Under the pieces are notes generated by a model. The model searched no databases and was not told the origin of the DNA. It saw nothing but the letters and a program-made list of their open reading frames with translations. Below are positions 27,890 to 36,299 of a stretch of 64,000 nucleotides of DNA, in pieces. A program made the position numbers and the translations under genes. How positions within the stretch are numbered: the first letter of the stretch is position 1; each line of letters starts with the position of its first letter. Location: NCBI RefSeq assembly GCF_900637305.1, contig NZ_LR134365.1, positions 2,038,501 to 2,102,500 on the forward strand, written 5' to 3'. The DNA is from Cardiobacterium hominis (GTDB lineage: Bacteria > Pseudomonadota > Gammaproteobacteria > Cardiobacteriales > Cardiobacteriaceae).

Positions 27890-29089
27890 ATGGAAACTCA
27901 AAAGAATAAATTCAGCGCTATTGGGAGAGCAAAACGACCTATTTTTATCCCCAATCCTAACGCGCCTGGTGTGAGTGAAGAATTGATAACGTTTGATTGG
28001 CATATGGGCATGAGTGCTGCTGTGAAAAAGCGTTCTATTACCAGCCTGCATGAGCAAGCTAAGAAAAAGGGCTTCAAGAATATTTTAGAGGCTTCCAGTA
28101 AATCAGAGCAGCCACTTGGTCTGCCACTAAGCGCTTTTTTTCTAAAGGATGAAGACGGCGTTCCTGTTGAGAACCTTTTTCAAAGTAGCAAAGTATTTGA
28201 AAATGGTGGTGCTTTTTTGGATTTACGCCATGTATCTCCCCGCGCTGCAAAAAAAGATCTGCGTTTGAAGGAAAGTGGCGCGATGCTGAAATTCTTGTTT
28301 AATGGCAAGGAATTCCCATTAGAACCCAAAAGTTTATTTTATGACTGGCTTTATTCTAAGATTTTATATGGGAATAATAATATTGAACTAAAAAATCAGT
28401 TGATTAATGAAGTGTTTGATGCCTTTAGTGACATTGAGTTTAATCCAAAAAAATCGTTTAGCTGCCAAGCGCGAACTTTGGCACTTTTTATTTCTCTTCA
28501 CTCCACTAACTGCCTCAAAGAATTTATTGAGGATCCATTTGGTACTGCGGACAAATATCAGCTTTATAGAGGAGTAAGTTATGGAGAGCATCGTAAACAG
28601 AAAAAATACAATTCGCATAATTCAATGACAGAAGAACCATCTCTTTTTCCTTCGGAATCTATAAAAAAGAAGGAAGAAGCTAGCAATACTAATATCGCCA
28701 ATACAGCAATCATCTTTACACAACCTGTTATATCGCAAAACATTCATGAAATTACGTTAGGTGTCGCCAGTATTGAAGACTCACGGTATTTCTATCGTAA
28801 TATTTTTGGCTGGCGAGAAATTGAAAATAGTAATGATGGCGTGGTACGTTTTCAAGTTAATAATATCCTAGTTTTGGTGCTGCGTCCTCGTAAAAGTAGC
28901 AATGGCAATATTCCTTACCCTTTCAGCTTATCGCATAGTGTTGCAACCCGTGAAGAAGTAGATCGTTTATTTAGCTGGTTTGCCAGTAAAAATATAAAAA
29001 TCTCCAAATCCCCCTGTAAAGATAAAGGTAAATATGGTGGCTATATTTCAGACCCTGATGGTTTTTTATGGAATTTTTTTGCGGCTTGA
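27890..29089 (+). CDS. NADAR-family antitoxin fused to a VOC (glyoxalase/bleomycin-resistance-fold) domain
   Basis: A 399-residue protein. Residues about 15-230 match the DarT1-associated NADAR group: AKRPIFIPNP, KKRSITSLHEQAKKKGFKNI, LEASSKSE, FQSSKVFENGGAFLDL, EPKSLFYDWLY and AFSDIEFNPKKSFSCQA. NADAR proteins remove ADP-ribose from DNA and neutralise DarT1. A polar linker (about 240-280) leads to a 115-residue VOC domain: EITLGVASIEDSRYFYRNIF, FSLSHSVATREEVDRLF and YISDPDGFLWNFF. The usual final metal-binding Glu of LWE is Asn here, while His in LSHS is kept. The fusion is unusual. GGAG precedes the ATG, ten bases after the toxin stop. Confidence 0.8.
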   Translation: METQKNKFSAIGRAKRPIFIPNPNAPGVSEELITFDWHMGMSAAVKKRSITSLHEQAKKKGFKNILEASSKSEQPLGLPLSAFFLKDEDGVPVENLFQSSKVFENGGAFLDLRHVSPRAAKKDLRLKESGAMLKFLFNGKEFPLEPKSLFYDWLYSKILYGNNNIELKNQLINEVFDAFSDIEFNPKKSFSCQARTLALFISLHSTNCLKEFIEDPFGTADKYQLYRGVSYGEHRKQKKYNSHNSMTEEPSLFPSESIKKKEEASNTNIANTAIIFTQPVISQNIHEITLGVASIEDSRYFYRNIFGWREIENSNDGVVRFQVNNILVLVLRPRKSSNGNIPYPFSLSHSVATREEVDRLFSWFASKNIKISKSPCKDKGKYGGYISDPDGFLWNFFAA

Positions 29090-29105
29090 GTTTTTATTTT
29101 CTTTT

Positions 29106-29135
29106 AAAAAATTCTGTCAAATGGCAGAGTTTTTT
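29106..29135 (+). terminator. Terminator after the DarT/NADAR pair
   Basis: AAAAAATTCTGTC pairs with GGCAGAGTTTTTT around AAAT, with two G-T pairs. It closes the island's transcript. Confidence 0.8.
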
Positions 29136-29218
29136 AAGGTATAACGTATAGACACCTACCTAAAAATTTAGGTACCAAAGAGATAAAGCATCACTGATTA
29201 ATCTTTTCGGTGCATCGC

Positions 29219-29253
29219 TATACATACACCTTAGTCGCTACCCTGTATGTAAA
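29219..29253. repeat. TTTACATACA inverted-repeat element, copy 3
   Basis: TACATACA and TGTATGTA (8-base arms) flank a 15-base centre with AGTCGCT. Size and layout equal the copies in the der-bamB gap. It lies between the DarT/NADAR island and aroE. Confidence 0.6.
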
Positions 29254-29271
29254 CGACCATCTAACAAAACC

Positions 29272-30048
29272 ATGCCCCACCACTGCGCCGTCATCGGCAA
29301 CCCCATCGCCCACTCACGTTCGCCGGAAATCCACGCCGGATTCGCCGCCGCGCGCGGCATTGCGCTGCGCTACGACCGTATCCTCGCCGCAGATGAGGCG
29401 GACTTTGCCGTCATCGTCGCCCGTTTCTTTGCCGACGGCGGGCGCGGGCTGAACGTAACCGTTCCCTACAAACAAGCCGCCTACCGCCTCTGCGGCCGCA
29501 CCACGCCGTATGCCGCAGCGGCCGAAGCCGTCAATACCCTGTGGCAAGAAAACGGCCAACTCTGCGGCGACAACACCGACGGACGCGGCCTCCGCCTCGC
29601 CCTGCAAGAGCACGGCATCAGCCTCGCCGGCGCCCGCATCCTCATCCTCGGCGCGGGTGGTGCAGCGCGCGGCGTCATCCTGCCGCTGTGCGAGGCGAAG
29701 CCGGCGGCGTTGCACCTCGCCAACCGGACACTGGCGAACGCCGAAGCCATCATCGCCAGCCAACAACTGCTGACCCGCGTGCCGCTTGCCGCCTATGCGC
29801 TCACCGACCTCACCACCCGCGCGCCCTACGACCTCATCATCAACGCCACCTCGACCGGCCTAACCGACCAACCGCTCGCCCTGCCCGCCAACCTCGCCCA
29901 CTGCAACAGCCGCGCCTACGACATGCAATACGGCAAAAGCACGCCATTCCTCGCCTGGGCGGCGGCACAACAAATCACCGCGCACGACGGCTACAGCATG
30001 CTCGTCGCGCAAGCCCGCCTCTCCTTCCAACAATGGTTCCCGCTATGA
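29272..30048 (+). CDS. aroE: Shikimate dehydrogenase
   Basis: A 258-residue NADPH-dependent enzyme that reduces 3-dehydroshikimate in the aromatic amino acid pathway. AVIGNPIAHSRSPEIH binds shikimate, LNVTVPYKQAAY holds the catalytic Lys, GDNTDGRG the catalytic Asp, ILGAGGAARGV the dinucleotide loop and ANRTLANAE the NADPH motif. The stop overlaps the next start (ATGA), so aroE and apbC are translated together. It has no clear ribosome-binding site. Confidence 0.95.
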   Translation: MPHHCAVIGNPIAHSRSPEIHAGFAAARGIALRYDRILAADEADFAVIVARFFADGGRGLNVTVPYKQAAYRLCGRTTPYAAAAEAVNTLWQENGQLCGDNTDGRGLRLALQEHGISLAGARILILGAGGAARGVILPLCEAKPAALHLANRTLANAEAIIASQQLLTRVPLAAYALTDLTTRAPYDLIINATSTGLTDQPLALPANLAHCNSRAYDMQYGKSTPFLAWAAAQQITAHDGYSMLVAQARLSFQQWFPL

Positions 30049-31088
30049 ACACCGAACTGCTGAAAAACTACCGCGACCCCATCCTCGACCTGCAACCCTT
30101 CGCCCACCCCGGCGCCATCCGCGAAAACAGCGACGGCAGCATCACCCTCGCCCCCGGCTTCCCGGCAGCCAGCGAAGAAACCCGCTGGCGCAGCGGCCTG
30201 CAAGCACTCGGCATCGACACCAGCGCACTGCACTTTGACTATCGCATCGAAAGCCAAAACGTCCAAAGCGGCCTGAAGCCCTACCCCGGCGTAAAAAACA
30301 TCATCGCTGTCGCCTCCGGCAAAGGCGGCGTTGGCAAATCCACCCTCTCGGTGAACCTCGCCATCGCCCTGAGCCAACTGGGCGCGGCGACCGGCCTGCT
30401 CGATGCCGACATCTACGGCCCCAGCCAGGCGCGCATGCTCGGCGGCGCGACCCGCCCGGAAAGCACCGACGGCCACACCATGCAGCCCATCGTCCGCCAC
30501 GGCCTGCAAACCCTCTCGCTCGGCGACCTCGTCGAAGAAGACACCGCGATGATTTGGCGCGGCCCCATCGTCACCCAAACCCTCCTGCAACTCTTCCGCG
30601 AAACCCGCTGGAAAGACCTTGACTACCTCATCATCGACCTGCCGCCCGGCACCGGCGACACCCAGCTCACCCTCTCGCAACAAATCCCGGTGGCAGGCGC
30701 GGTCATCATCACCACGCCGCAGGACATCGCCCTGCTGGACGCGAAAAAAGCGAAAACCATGTTCGACAAAGTCGCCGTGCCGGTACTTGGCCTCGTCGAA
30801 AACATGAGCAGCTACACCTGCCCCAACTGCGGCCATGAAGCGCACATCTTCGGCAAAGACGGCGGCAAACTGCTGGCGGTCAGCCACCATCTGCCCTACC
30901 TCGGCGACATCCCGCTGGACATCCGCATCCGCGAAGAAACCGACAACGGCAACCCGACCACCGCCGCCGAACCCGACAGCGACATCGCCCGGCGCTACCG
31001 CACTATCGCGCTGCGCACCACCGCCCACCTCGCCGCCAGACAAAAAAGCGAGACGCAGGCATTCCCGAAAATCGTGATCGAACGCTGA
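30045..31088 (+). CDS. apbC: Iron-sulfur cluster carrier ATPase (Mrp/ApbC)
   Basis: A 347-residue protein. An N-terminal extension with a partial DUF59-like helix is followed by the deviant Walker A VASGKGGVGKSTLSVNLA, LDADIYGPSQ, YLIIDLPPGTGDTQLT and the CxxC in SYTCPNCGHEAHIF that binds a shared 4Fe-4S cluster in the dimer. It carries clusters to apo-proteins in the cytoplasm. The start at 30045 overlaps aroE; the frame is open much further upstream inside aroE but without homology. The C-terminal KSETQAFPKIVIER is a short extension. Confidence 0.93.
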   Translation: MNTELLKNYRDPILDLQPFAHPGAIRENSDGSITLAPGFPAASEETRWRSGLQALGIDTSALHFDYRIESQNVQSGLKPYPGVKNIIAVASGKGGVGKSTLSVNLAIALSQLGAATGLLDADIYGPSQARMLGGATRPESTDGHTMQPIVRHGLQTLSLGDLVEEDTAMIWRGPIVTQTLLQLFRETRWKDLDYLIIDLPPGTGDTQLTLSQQIPVAGAVIITTPQDIALLDAKKAKTMFDKVAVPVLGLVENMSSYTCPNCGHEAHIFGKDGGKLLAVSHHLPYLGDIPLDIRIREETDNGNPTTAAEPDSDIARRYRTIALRTTAHLAARQKSETQAFPKIVIER

Positions 31089-31118
31089 AACCGCGGACTT
31101 ACAGGATGCGTTCGCGTC

Positions 31119-31155
31119 GTAGGTTGGATGAGCGAGGAACTCGCGTAACCCAACA
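31119..31155. repeat. Dispersed hairpin repeat, copy 2 (GGTTGGAT...AACCCAAC)
   Basis: GTAGGTTGGATGAGCGAGGA followed by ACTCGCGTAACCCAACA. Inner GAGCGAG/CTCGC and outer GGTTGG/CCCAAC arms can pair. It is related to the copy at 1216-1258 and may end the aroE-apbC transcript. Confidence 0.6.
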
Positions 31156-31198
31156 CCACACAAATCAATGCTGAATGACACCTTATTCACCCAAAACA

Positions 31199-31582
31199 AT
31201 GAAAAAACACCTCTTCCCCCTCATCGCCGCCTTGGCCTTCCCGCTCGCCCACGCCGCTGACAGCGCGCTGGACGCCGCTCGCCTTTTCTTTGAAGCCGTG
31301 CGCGACCAACAAGGCGCTGCCGCCGTCGCCCAACTCGCCATCCCGGCAGACCAACGCGACGCCTTCCAAAAAATGATTGATAACGGCGACATCACCCGCA
31401 TCTTCGCCGAACACGGCGGCATTGAGCGCTTCAGTATCGACGAAACCGGCGTCAAAGACACGCAGCACCAGCTCGTGCGCGTCACCGTTCACAGCAAAGA
31501 CGGCAACAGCGCCCCCTTCGGCGACATCCTCATCATCCACACGGACGACCGCGGCTGGCTGGTGGACGCGCGCAGTTTCTAG
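31199..31582 (+). CDS. Small secreted protein, DUF4878/NTF2-like
   Basis: A 127-residue protein with signal [19 protein letters not shown]. The mature part ([20 protein letters not shown], then [20 protein letters not shown] and a final GWLVDARSF) has the helix-then-sheet pattern of periplasmic NTF2-like or DUF4878 proteins. No catalytic residue is evident. The start at 31199 begins the signal peptide; an ATG eight codons upstream is open too. It ends with TAG, 44 bases before dcd. The role is unknown. Confidence 0.7.
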   Translation: MKKHLFPLIAALAFPLAHAADSALDAARLFFEAVRDQQGAAAVAQLAIPADQRDAFQKMIDNGDITRIFAEHGGIERFSIDETGVKDTQHQLVRVTVHSKDGNSAPFGDILIIHTDDRGWLVDARSF

Positions 31583-31626
31583 CCCATCACCCGCGACCTC
31601 CTGAAACCCCCAACCCGGAAACCCTC

Positions 31627-32196
31627 ATGAGCATCAAAAACGACCGCTGGATCAAACAAATGGCCGAACAACACGGCATGATTGACCCCTTCGAGCCCAA
31701 CCTCATCAGCCACGACGAAAACGGGCGCAAAATCGTCTCCTACGGCACCTCCAGCTACGGCTACGACGTCCGCTGCGCGCGCGAATTCAAAGTATTTACC
31801 AACATCAACAGCGCCATCGTCGATCCCAAAGCCTTCGACCCGCAGAGCTTCGTCGATATCGAAAGCGACGTCTGCATCATCCCGCCGAACAGCTTTGCCC
31901 TCGCGCGCACCGTCGAATACTTCCGCATCCCGCGCGACATCCTCACCATCTGCCTCGGCAAAAGCACCTACGCCAGATGCGGCATCATCGTGAACGTCAC
32001 CCCGCTCGAACCCGAATGGGAAGGCCACGTCACCCTCGAATTCTCCAACACCACACCGCTGCCGGCGAAAATCTACGCGCACGAAGGCGTGGCGCAAATG
32101 CTCTTCCTCCAGTCCGACCAGCCCTGCGCCATCTCCTACAAAGACCGCGCGGGCAAATACCAGGGACAAACCGGCGTTACCCTGCCGCGCACTTAA
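31627..32196 (+). CDS. dcd: dCTP deaminase
   Basis: A 189-residue trimeric enzyme that turns dCTP into dUTP, the main source of dUMP for thymidylate in many gammaproteobacteria. [33 protein letters not shown] (with the catalytic Glu) and [16 protein letters not shown] are the family marks, with a Gln/Tyr-rich lid ([13 protein letters not shown]) at the C-terminus. Length is typical. It is separate from ppa, which has its own promoter. Confidence 0.96.
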   Translation: MSIKNDRWIKQMAEQHGMIDPFEPNLISHDENGRKIVSYGTSSYGYDVRCAREFKVFTNINSAIVDPKAFDPQSFVDIESDVCIIPPNSFALARTVEYFRIPRDILTICLGKSTYARCGIIVNVTPLEPEWEGHVTLEFSNTTPLPAKIYAHEGVAQMLFLQSDQPCAISYKDRAGKYQGQTGVTLPRT

Positions 32197-32231
32197 AAAC
32201 GCCCCGCGTCACGAACACGCGGGAATCCCGT

Positions 32232-32237
32232 TATAAT
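32232..32237 (+). promoter_or_regulatory. -10 box for ppa
   Basis: TATAAT 31 bases before the ppa ATG, in the 71-base gap after dcd. The GGGAATCCC just before it is a small palindrome of unknown meaning. Confidence 0.55.
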
Positions 32238-32267
32238 CCCCTCCCCTTCACAACACAGGAAAAACCC

Positions 32268-32798
32268 ATGGCAGACTTCAACCAAATCCTCGACGCTGGC
32301 GACGTGGACGGCGGCATCATCAACGTCGTTGTCGAAATCCCGGCAGGCTCCAACCACAAAATCGAGTGGAAACGCAAAGTGGGCGCGCTGATGCTTGACC
32401 GCGTCGAGCCGCTCATCTTCGCCAAGCCCACCAACTACGGCTTCATCCCGCAAACCCTCGACGAAGACGGCGACGAGCTGGACGCCCTCATCATCACCGA
32501 CACCCCGCTGCCGACCGGCGTGTACCTGCAAGCGCGCGTCATCGGCGTGATGAAATTCGTCGATGACGGCGAAGTCGATGACAAAATCGTCTGCGTCCCG
32601 GCGGACGACCGCCAAACGGGTGACGCCATCAAAACGCTGGCCGACCTGCCGGCGCAACTCATCAAACAAATCGAATTCCACTTCAACAACTACAAAGCGC
32701 TGAAAAAACCCGGCTCGACCAAAGTTGACCACTGGGGCGACATCAGCGAAGCCAAACAAGTCATCCGCGACTCACAAACCCGCTGGAAGCAGCAATAA
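32268..32798 (+). CDS. ppa: Inorganic pyrophosphatase
   Basis: A 176-residue family I pyrophosphatase that hydrolyses PPi from biosynthetic reactions. EIPAGSNHKIEWKRKVGALM, NYGFIPQTL, EDGDELDALII (metal-binding Asp) and DDKIVCVPADD are conserved, as is the C-terminal HFNNYKALK. AGGAAAAACCC precedes the ATG. A strong terminator follows directly. Confidence 0.96.
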   Translation: MADFNQILDAGDVDGGIINVVVEIPAGSNHKIEWKRKVGALMLDRVEPLIFAKPTNYGFIPQTLDEDGDELDALIITDTPLPTGVYLQARVIGVMKFVDDGEVDDKIVCVPADDRQTGDAIKTLADLPAQLIKQIEFHFNNYKALKKPGSTKVDHWGDISEAKQVIRDSQTRWKQQ

Positions 32799-32804
32799 CC
32801 TCCC

Positions 32805-32830
32805 GCCCCGCGCCCGCGCGGGGCTTTTTT
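32805..32830 (+). terminator. Rho-independent terminator after ppa
   Basis: GCCCCGCG pairs with CGCGGGGC, followed by six T. Confidence 0.88.
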
Positions 32831-32849
32831 CACCCAGGAAGGCATCCCG

Positions 32850-34943
32850 ATGAAAAAACTCCTCACCCTCCTCCTCATCCAAGCGAGCACCGCCATGGCA
32901 GACACCCAAGACCCCAACCTCTGGCTCGAAGACATCGACGGCGAACGCGCCCTGCAATGGGTGCGCGAACAAAACGCCGTCGCCGAAAAAGCATTGACCA
33001 CCAGCCCCGACTTCAAACAAGCCGAAGCCGACATCCTCGCCGTCCTCGATTCCCAAGAAAAAATCCCCTACGTCGGCAAGCGCGGCGACTACTACTACAA
33101 CTACTGGCAGGACGACAAAAACCCGCGCGGCATCTGGCGGCGCACCACGCTGGACGAATACAAGAAGCCCAACCCGCAGTGGGACGTCATCCTCGACCTC
33201 GACGCGCTCAACAAAGCGGAAAACGCCACCTGGGTCTGGCACGGCGCCGAGTGCCTGCGCCCTGACTACCGCCATTGCCTCATCAGCCTCTCCGCCGGCG
33301 GCTCGGACGCCGACGAAACCCGCGAATACGACCTGGAAAAACGCGAATTCGTCAAAGACGGCTTCTACCGCCCCGAAGCCAAAGGCTCAATGAGCTGGAT
33401 AGACAAAGACCACGTCTACATCCAGACCGACTTCGGCGAGGGCAGCATGACCAGCTCCGGCTACCCGCGCGAAGCCCGCCTGTGGACGCGCGGTACCCCG
33501 CTCGACCAGGCCGAAATCATCTACCAGGGCAAGGCCGATGACATGATGGTTGCCGCCTGGCACGACAGCACCCCCGGCTACGAACGCGACTTCGTCAGCC
33601 GCGTCATCGGCTTCTACCAAAAAGAACTCTACCAACGCCTGAAAGACGGCAAACTGGTGAAAATCGACGTGCCCGATACCGCCGAAAAAGGCGTGGTGCG
33701 CGACTGGCTGGTCATCACCCCGCGCGAAGACTGGACCGTTGGCGACAAAACCTACCCCTCCGGCAGCTACCTCATCGCCAACTACAACGACTGGATGGCG
33801 GGCAAACGCGAACTGACCGCGCTCTTTACCCCGGACGAACACACCTCGCTCTCCGGCAGCACCTGGACCAAAAACTACCTCATCCTCGAAACCCTCGAAG
33901 ACGTCAAAACCCGCCTCACCGTTTACGACCCGGCGAAAAACTGGGCAAAAACCCCGCTTGCGGGCGTGCCGGACATCGGCACCGCCAGCACCAGCGCGGT
34001 GGACGCCGACGAAAACGACCAAATCTGGCTGACCATATCCGGCTACACCCAGCCGACCACCCTCGCCCTCGCAGAAATCGGCAAAGAACCGGAAACCCTG
34101 AAAAGCCTGCCCGCCTACTTCGACGCAAGCGACCTTACCGTCGAACAACACTTCGCCACCAGCGCCGACGGCACGCGCATCCCCTACTTCGTCGTCCGGC
34201 CGAAAAACCTCAAAACCGACGGCAAAAACCCGACCCTGCTCTACGGCTACGGCGGCTTTGAAGTCGCGCTCATCCCCGGCTACAACGGCGGCATCGGCAA
34301 AACCTGGCTGACCCGCAAAACCGCGAGCGGCCGCAGCGGCGTGTACGTCGTCGCCAACATCCGTGGCGGCGGCGAATACGGGCCGCGTTGGCACCAGGCG
34401 GCACTCAAACAAAACCGCCACAAAGCCTACGAAGACTTCGCCGCCGTCGCCCGCGATTTGGCCGCACGCGGCATCGCCGACGCGCAGCACCTTGGCATCC
34501 AGGGCGGCAGCAACGGCGGCCTACTGATGGGCAACATGCTCACCCAATACCCGGAACTCTTCGGCGCCATCGTCGTACAAGTCCCGTTGCTCGACATGCA
34601 GCGCTACCACAAACTGCTTGCCGGTGCTTCGTGGATGGCGGAATACGGCGACCCGGACAAACCCGAAGAATGGGCATACCTGCAAAACTACTCGCCCTAC
34701 CACCGCTTTGACCCGGCGAAAAACTACCCGCCGGTGCTGTTCACCACCTCGACCCGCGACGACCGCGTCCACCCCGGCCACGCGCGCAAAATGATGGCGA
34801 AAATGTTGGACGCGGGCAAAACTGCGCTCTACTACGAAAACATCGAAGGCGGGCACGGCGGCGCGGCCGACAACAAACAGCGCGCCTACATGAGCGCGCT
34901 CGCCTATACCTTCCTCTGGAACGAACTGACGAAGGGACTATAA
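32850..34943 (+). CDS. Prolyl oligopeptidase family serine peptidase (S9), exported
   Basis: A 697-residue protein with a likely signal MKKLLTLLLIQASTAMA. Residues about 22-70 match the S9 N-terminal cap (PNLWLEDIDGERALQWV), then a seven-blade propeller, then the alpha/beta hydrolase. The catalytic Ser is in GIQGGSNGGLLMGNM, Asp in TSTRDDRVHPGHARKM and His in NIEGGHGGAADNKQ. It cuts after Pro in short peptides, probably in the periplasm. The stop codon is shared with the end of a MITE-like sequence (34939). It could be cytosolic if the leader is not used. Confidence 0.92.
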   Translation: MKKLLTLLLIQASTAMADTQDPNLWLEDIDGERALQWVREQNAVAEKALTTSPDFKQAEADILAVLDSQEKIPYVGKRGDYYYNYWQDDKNPRGIWRRTTLDEYKKPNPQWDVILDLDALNKAENATWVWHGAECLRPDYRHCLISLSAGGSDADETREYDLEKREFVKDGFYRPEAKGSMSWIDKDHVYIQTDFGEGSMTSSGYPREARLWTRGTPLDQAEIIYQGKADDMMVAAWHDSTPGYERDFVSRVIGFYQKELYQRLKDGKLVKIDVPDTAEKGVVRDWLVITPREDWTVGDKTYPSGSYLIANYNDWMAGKRELTALFTPDEHTSLSGSTWTKNYLILETLEDVKTRLTVYDPAKNWAKTPLAGVPDIGTASTSAVDADENDQIWLTISGYTQPTTLALAEIGKEPETLKSLPAYFDASDLTVEQHFATSADGTRIPYFVVRPKNLKTDGKNPTLLYGYGGFEVALIPGYNGGIGKTWLTRKTASGRSGVYVVANIRGGGEYGPRWHQAALKQNRHKAYEDFAAVARDLAARGIADAQHLGIQGGSNGGLLMGNMLTQYPELFGAIVVQVPLLDMQRYHKLLAGASWMAEYGDPDKPEEWAYLQNYSPYHRFDPAKNYPPVLFTTSTRDDRVHPGHARKMMAKMLDAGKTALYYENIEGGHGGAADNKQRAYMSALAYTFLWNELTKGL

Positions 34944-34973
34944 CAATCCTCCTAAACCTCATACGGTGTTTCG
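34939..34973. mobile_element. MITE-like end, copy 2 (solo)
   Basis: TATAACAATCCTCCTAAACC followed by TCATACGGTGTTTCG matches, in inverted sense, the right ends of the elements at 27061-27166 and 58274-58503. It begins inside the stop codon of the oligopeptidase gene. The partner end was not found. Confidence 0.5.
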
Positions 34974-34984
34974 TTGTAGGGGGT

Positions 34985-35059
34985 TATAGGGTGCGCCTTG
35001 GCGCACCATTAATTAAGAAACAAATGCTTCCGCGACGGTGCGCCGAGGCGCACCCTATG
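34985..35059. repeat. Inverted repeat of 23-bp arms (TATAGGGTGCGCC...)
   Basis: Arms 34985-35007 and 35037-35059 pair at 21 of 23 bases around 29 bases of AT-rich DNA. Each arm is itself a near-palindrome (GGTGCGCCTTGGCGCACC). CATAGGGTGCGC words recur in the element at 58274-58503, so this may be the body of the MITE-like copy 2. Confidence 0.65.
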
Positions 35060-35080
35060 GTGCTGTTTTCAGACCTGACA

Positions 35081-35105
35081 AAAGACCGGGCATCGCCCGG
35101 TCTTT
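35081..35105. terminator. Bidirectional terminator between the oligopeptidase gene and jetD
   Basis: AAAGACCGGG and CCCGGTCTTT form the stem; it serves both convergent genes. Confidence 0.8.
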
Positions 35106-35123
35106 CATATCCAACACCAGTAC

Positions 35124-36299
35124 TTAACCTTCCTGCTCGGCGACGATGCCCGCATCTTCCAATTCGCGCACGATATCCTCCCAGCCCGCATCACGGGCGT
35201 ATTTGACCATTTGCGCGAGGGTGTGTGCGCTGGCCGGGCGGTGCTGCGTGGCAGGAATTTCTGCCGGACGCATTTTCCAGGGACGCAGGGTGTGCCCGCT
35301 TGCTGCGGCGCAACGGCTTATCAGGGCGGCGATGCGGAAGCCGCCTTCGTCAATGTCGCCCCAGTGGTACACGGGGACGTCCGGCGGCAGTCCCGCAAGC
35401 AAGCGGCCATACAGGGCGCGCCATGCCGGTGAGGGCATACCGGCGGTATAAAGGCAGAGGGTGTTGCTGTCGCCGTGTTGTCGCGCCCAGACGTGAAAGG
35501 TGGTCAGGTTTTCAATGGTGAGGATTTGCGCGGGCTGTGCGGCCAGTCCATGAATCGCAGACGGCGGCAAGGCGCTGTAGGGGAAATCTGGCGGGAAATC
35601 GCCCCGCGTGCGGCGCAATAGGACGTTGCCCGCGAGGCGTACCGGCTGCGGCTCGCGGTAGAGGCCGAGTTCTTGCAGGATTTCTGTTTCCGGCCGCGCT
35701 TCACCGGCGAGGTTTCCGGTGAGCAGCACGTCAAGGCAGGGATGCAGATTCTCGATGCGTTTGCTGTCTTTGAACAGCAGCGCGCTGGCATCACGCACGG
35801 CGCTTTCGGTGATGCCGCGCTGCTCCTGTTCGCGGCACCAGTTGATGGTTTGGCAGGCGTCGTGCCAACGCCCGGCGTCTTCCGGCGCGGTTTGCCGCAC
35901 GTTTTTCAGTTTTGCCCAGGCAGCGAGGACGTCGTGCAGGACCGGGTAGTCGGCGAGGCAGGCGGCAAGGGTCTCTGTTGCGTGCCGGATTTGTGCGGCG
36001 CGGGTTTCTTGGCCGAGGATGGCCGCCAGTTTGGCTGCGTCGGCGAGTTCGATGCGGCTGATGAAACTCTGCGGTTCGTGGCGCGGGCGTGTCAGGGTAA
36101 TCGCGCCTTCTGCTTGCGCGTGTGCCATGACGGCGTCATAGGTTTCTTTGTCTTGTAGCCGGGGCAGCTGGTGGTAGTCTGCCAGCGCTTTGCCGGAAAG
36201 GGCGGCACGGCGCGTCGTCGTGCCTGCCGCATATTTGTCGGCGGCGCGCAGCAACCGCCTCAGCGCCTGATGTGCCAGTTCTTCTGCCGGGGAAGTCAT
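35124..36299 (-). CDS. jetD: Wadjet anti-plasmid system nuclease subunit JetD
   Basis: A 391-residue protein of the DUF3322-DUF2220 type. The N-terminal half contains the helical DUF3322 part (AGTTTRRAALSGKALADYHQ); the C-terminal half is a Toprim-like nuclease with ILTIENLTTF (Glu) and VYHWGDIDEGGFRIA (Asp-x-Asp). In Wadjet, JetD cleaves closed circular DNA after loop extrusion by JetABC. The start overlaps the jetC remnant (ATGA). The reading frame is complete, but with JetC destroyed it should have no partner. Confidence 0.88.
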   Translation of the reverse strand: MTSPAEELAHQALRRLLRAADKYAAGTTTRRAALSGKALADYHQLPRLQDKETYDAVMAHAQAEGAITLTRPRHEPQSFISRIELADAAKLAAILGQETRAAQIRHATETLAACLADYPVLHDVLAAWAKLKNVRQTAPEDAGRWHDACQTINWCREQEQRGITESAVRDASALLFKDSKRIENLHPCLDVLLTGNLAGEARPETEILQELGLYREPQPVRLAGNVLLRRTRGDFPPDFPYSALPPSAIHGLAAQPAQILTIENLTTFHVWARQHGDSNTLCLYTAGMPSPAWRALYGRLLAGLPPDVPVYHWGDIDEGGFRIAALISRCAAASGHTLRPWKMRPAEIPATQHRPASAHTLAQMVKYARDAGWEDIVRELEDAGIVAEQEG

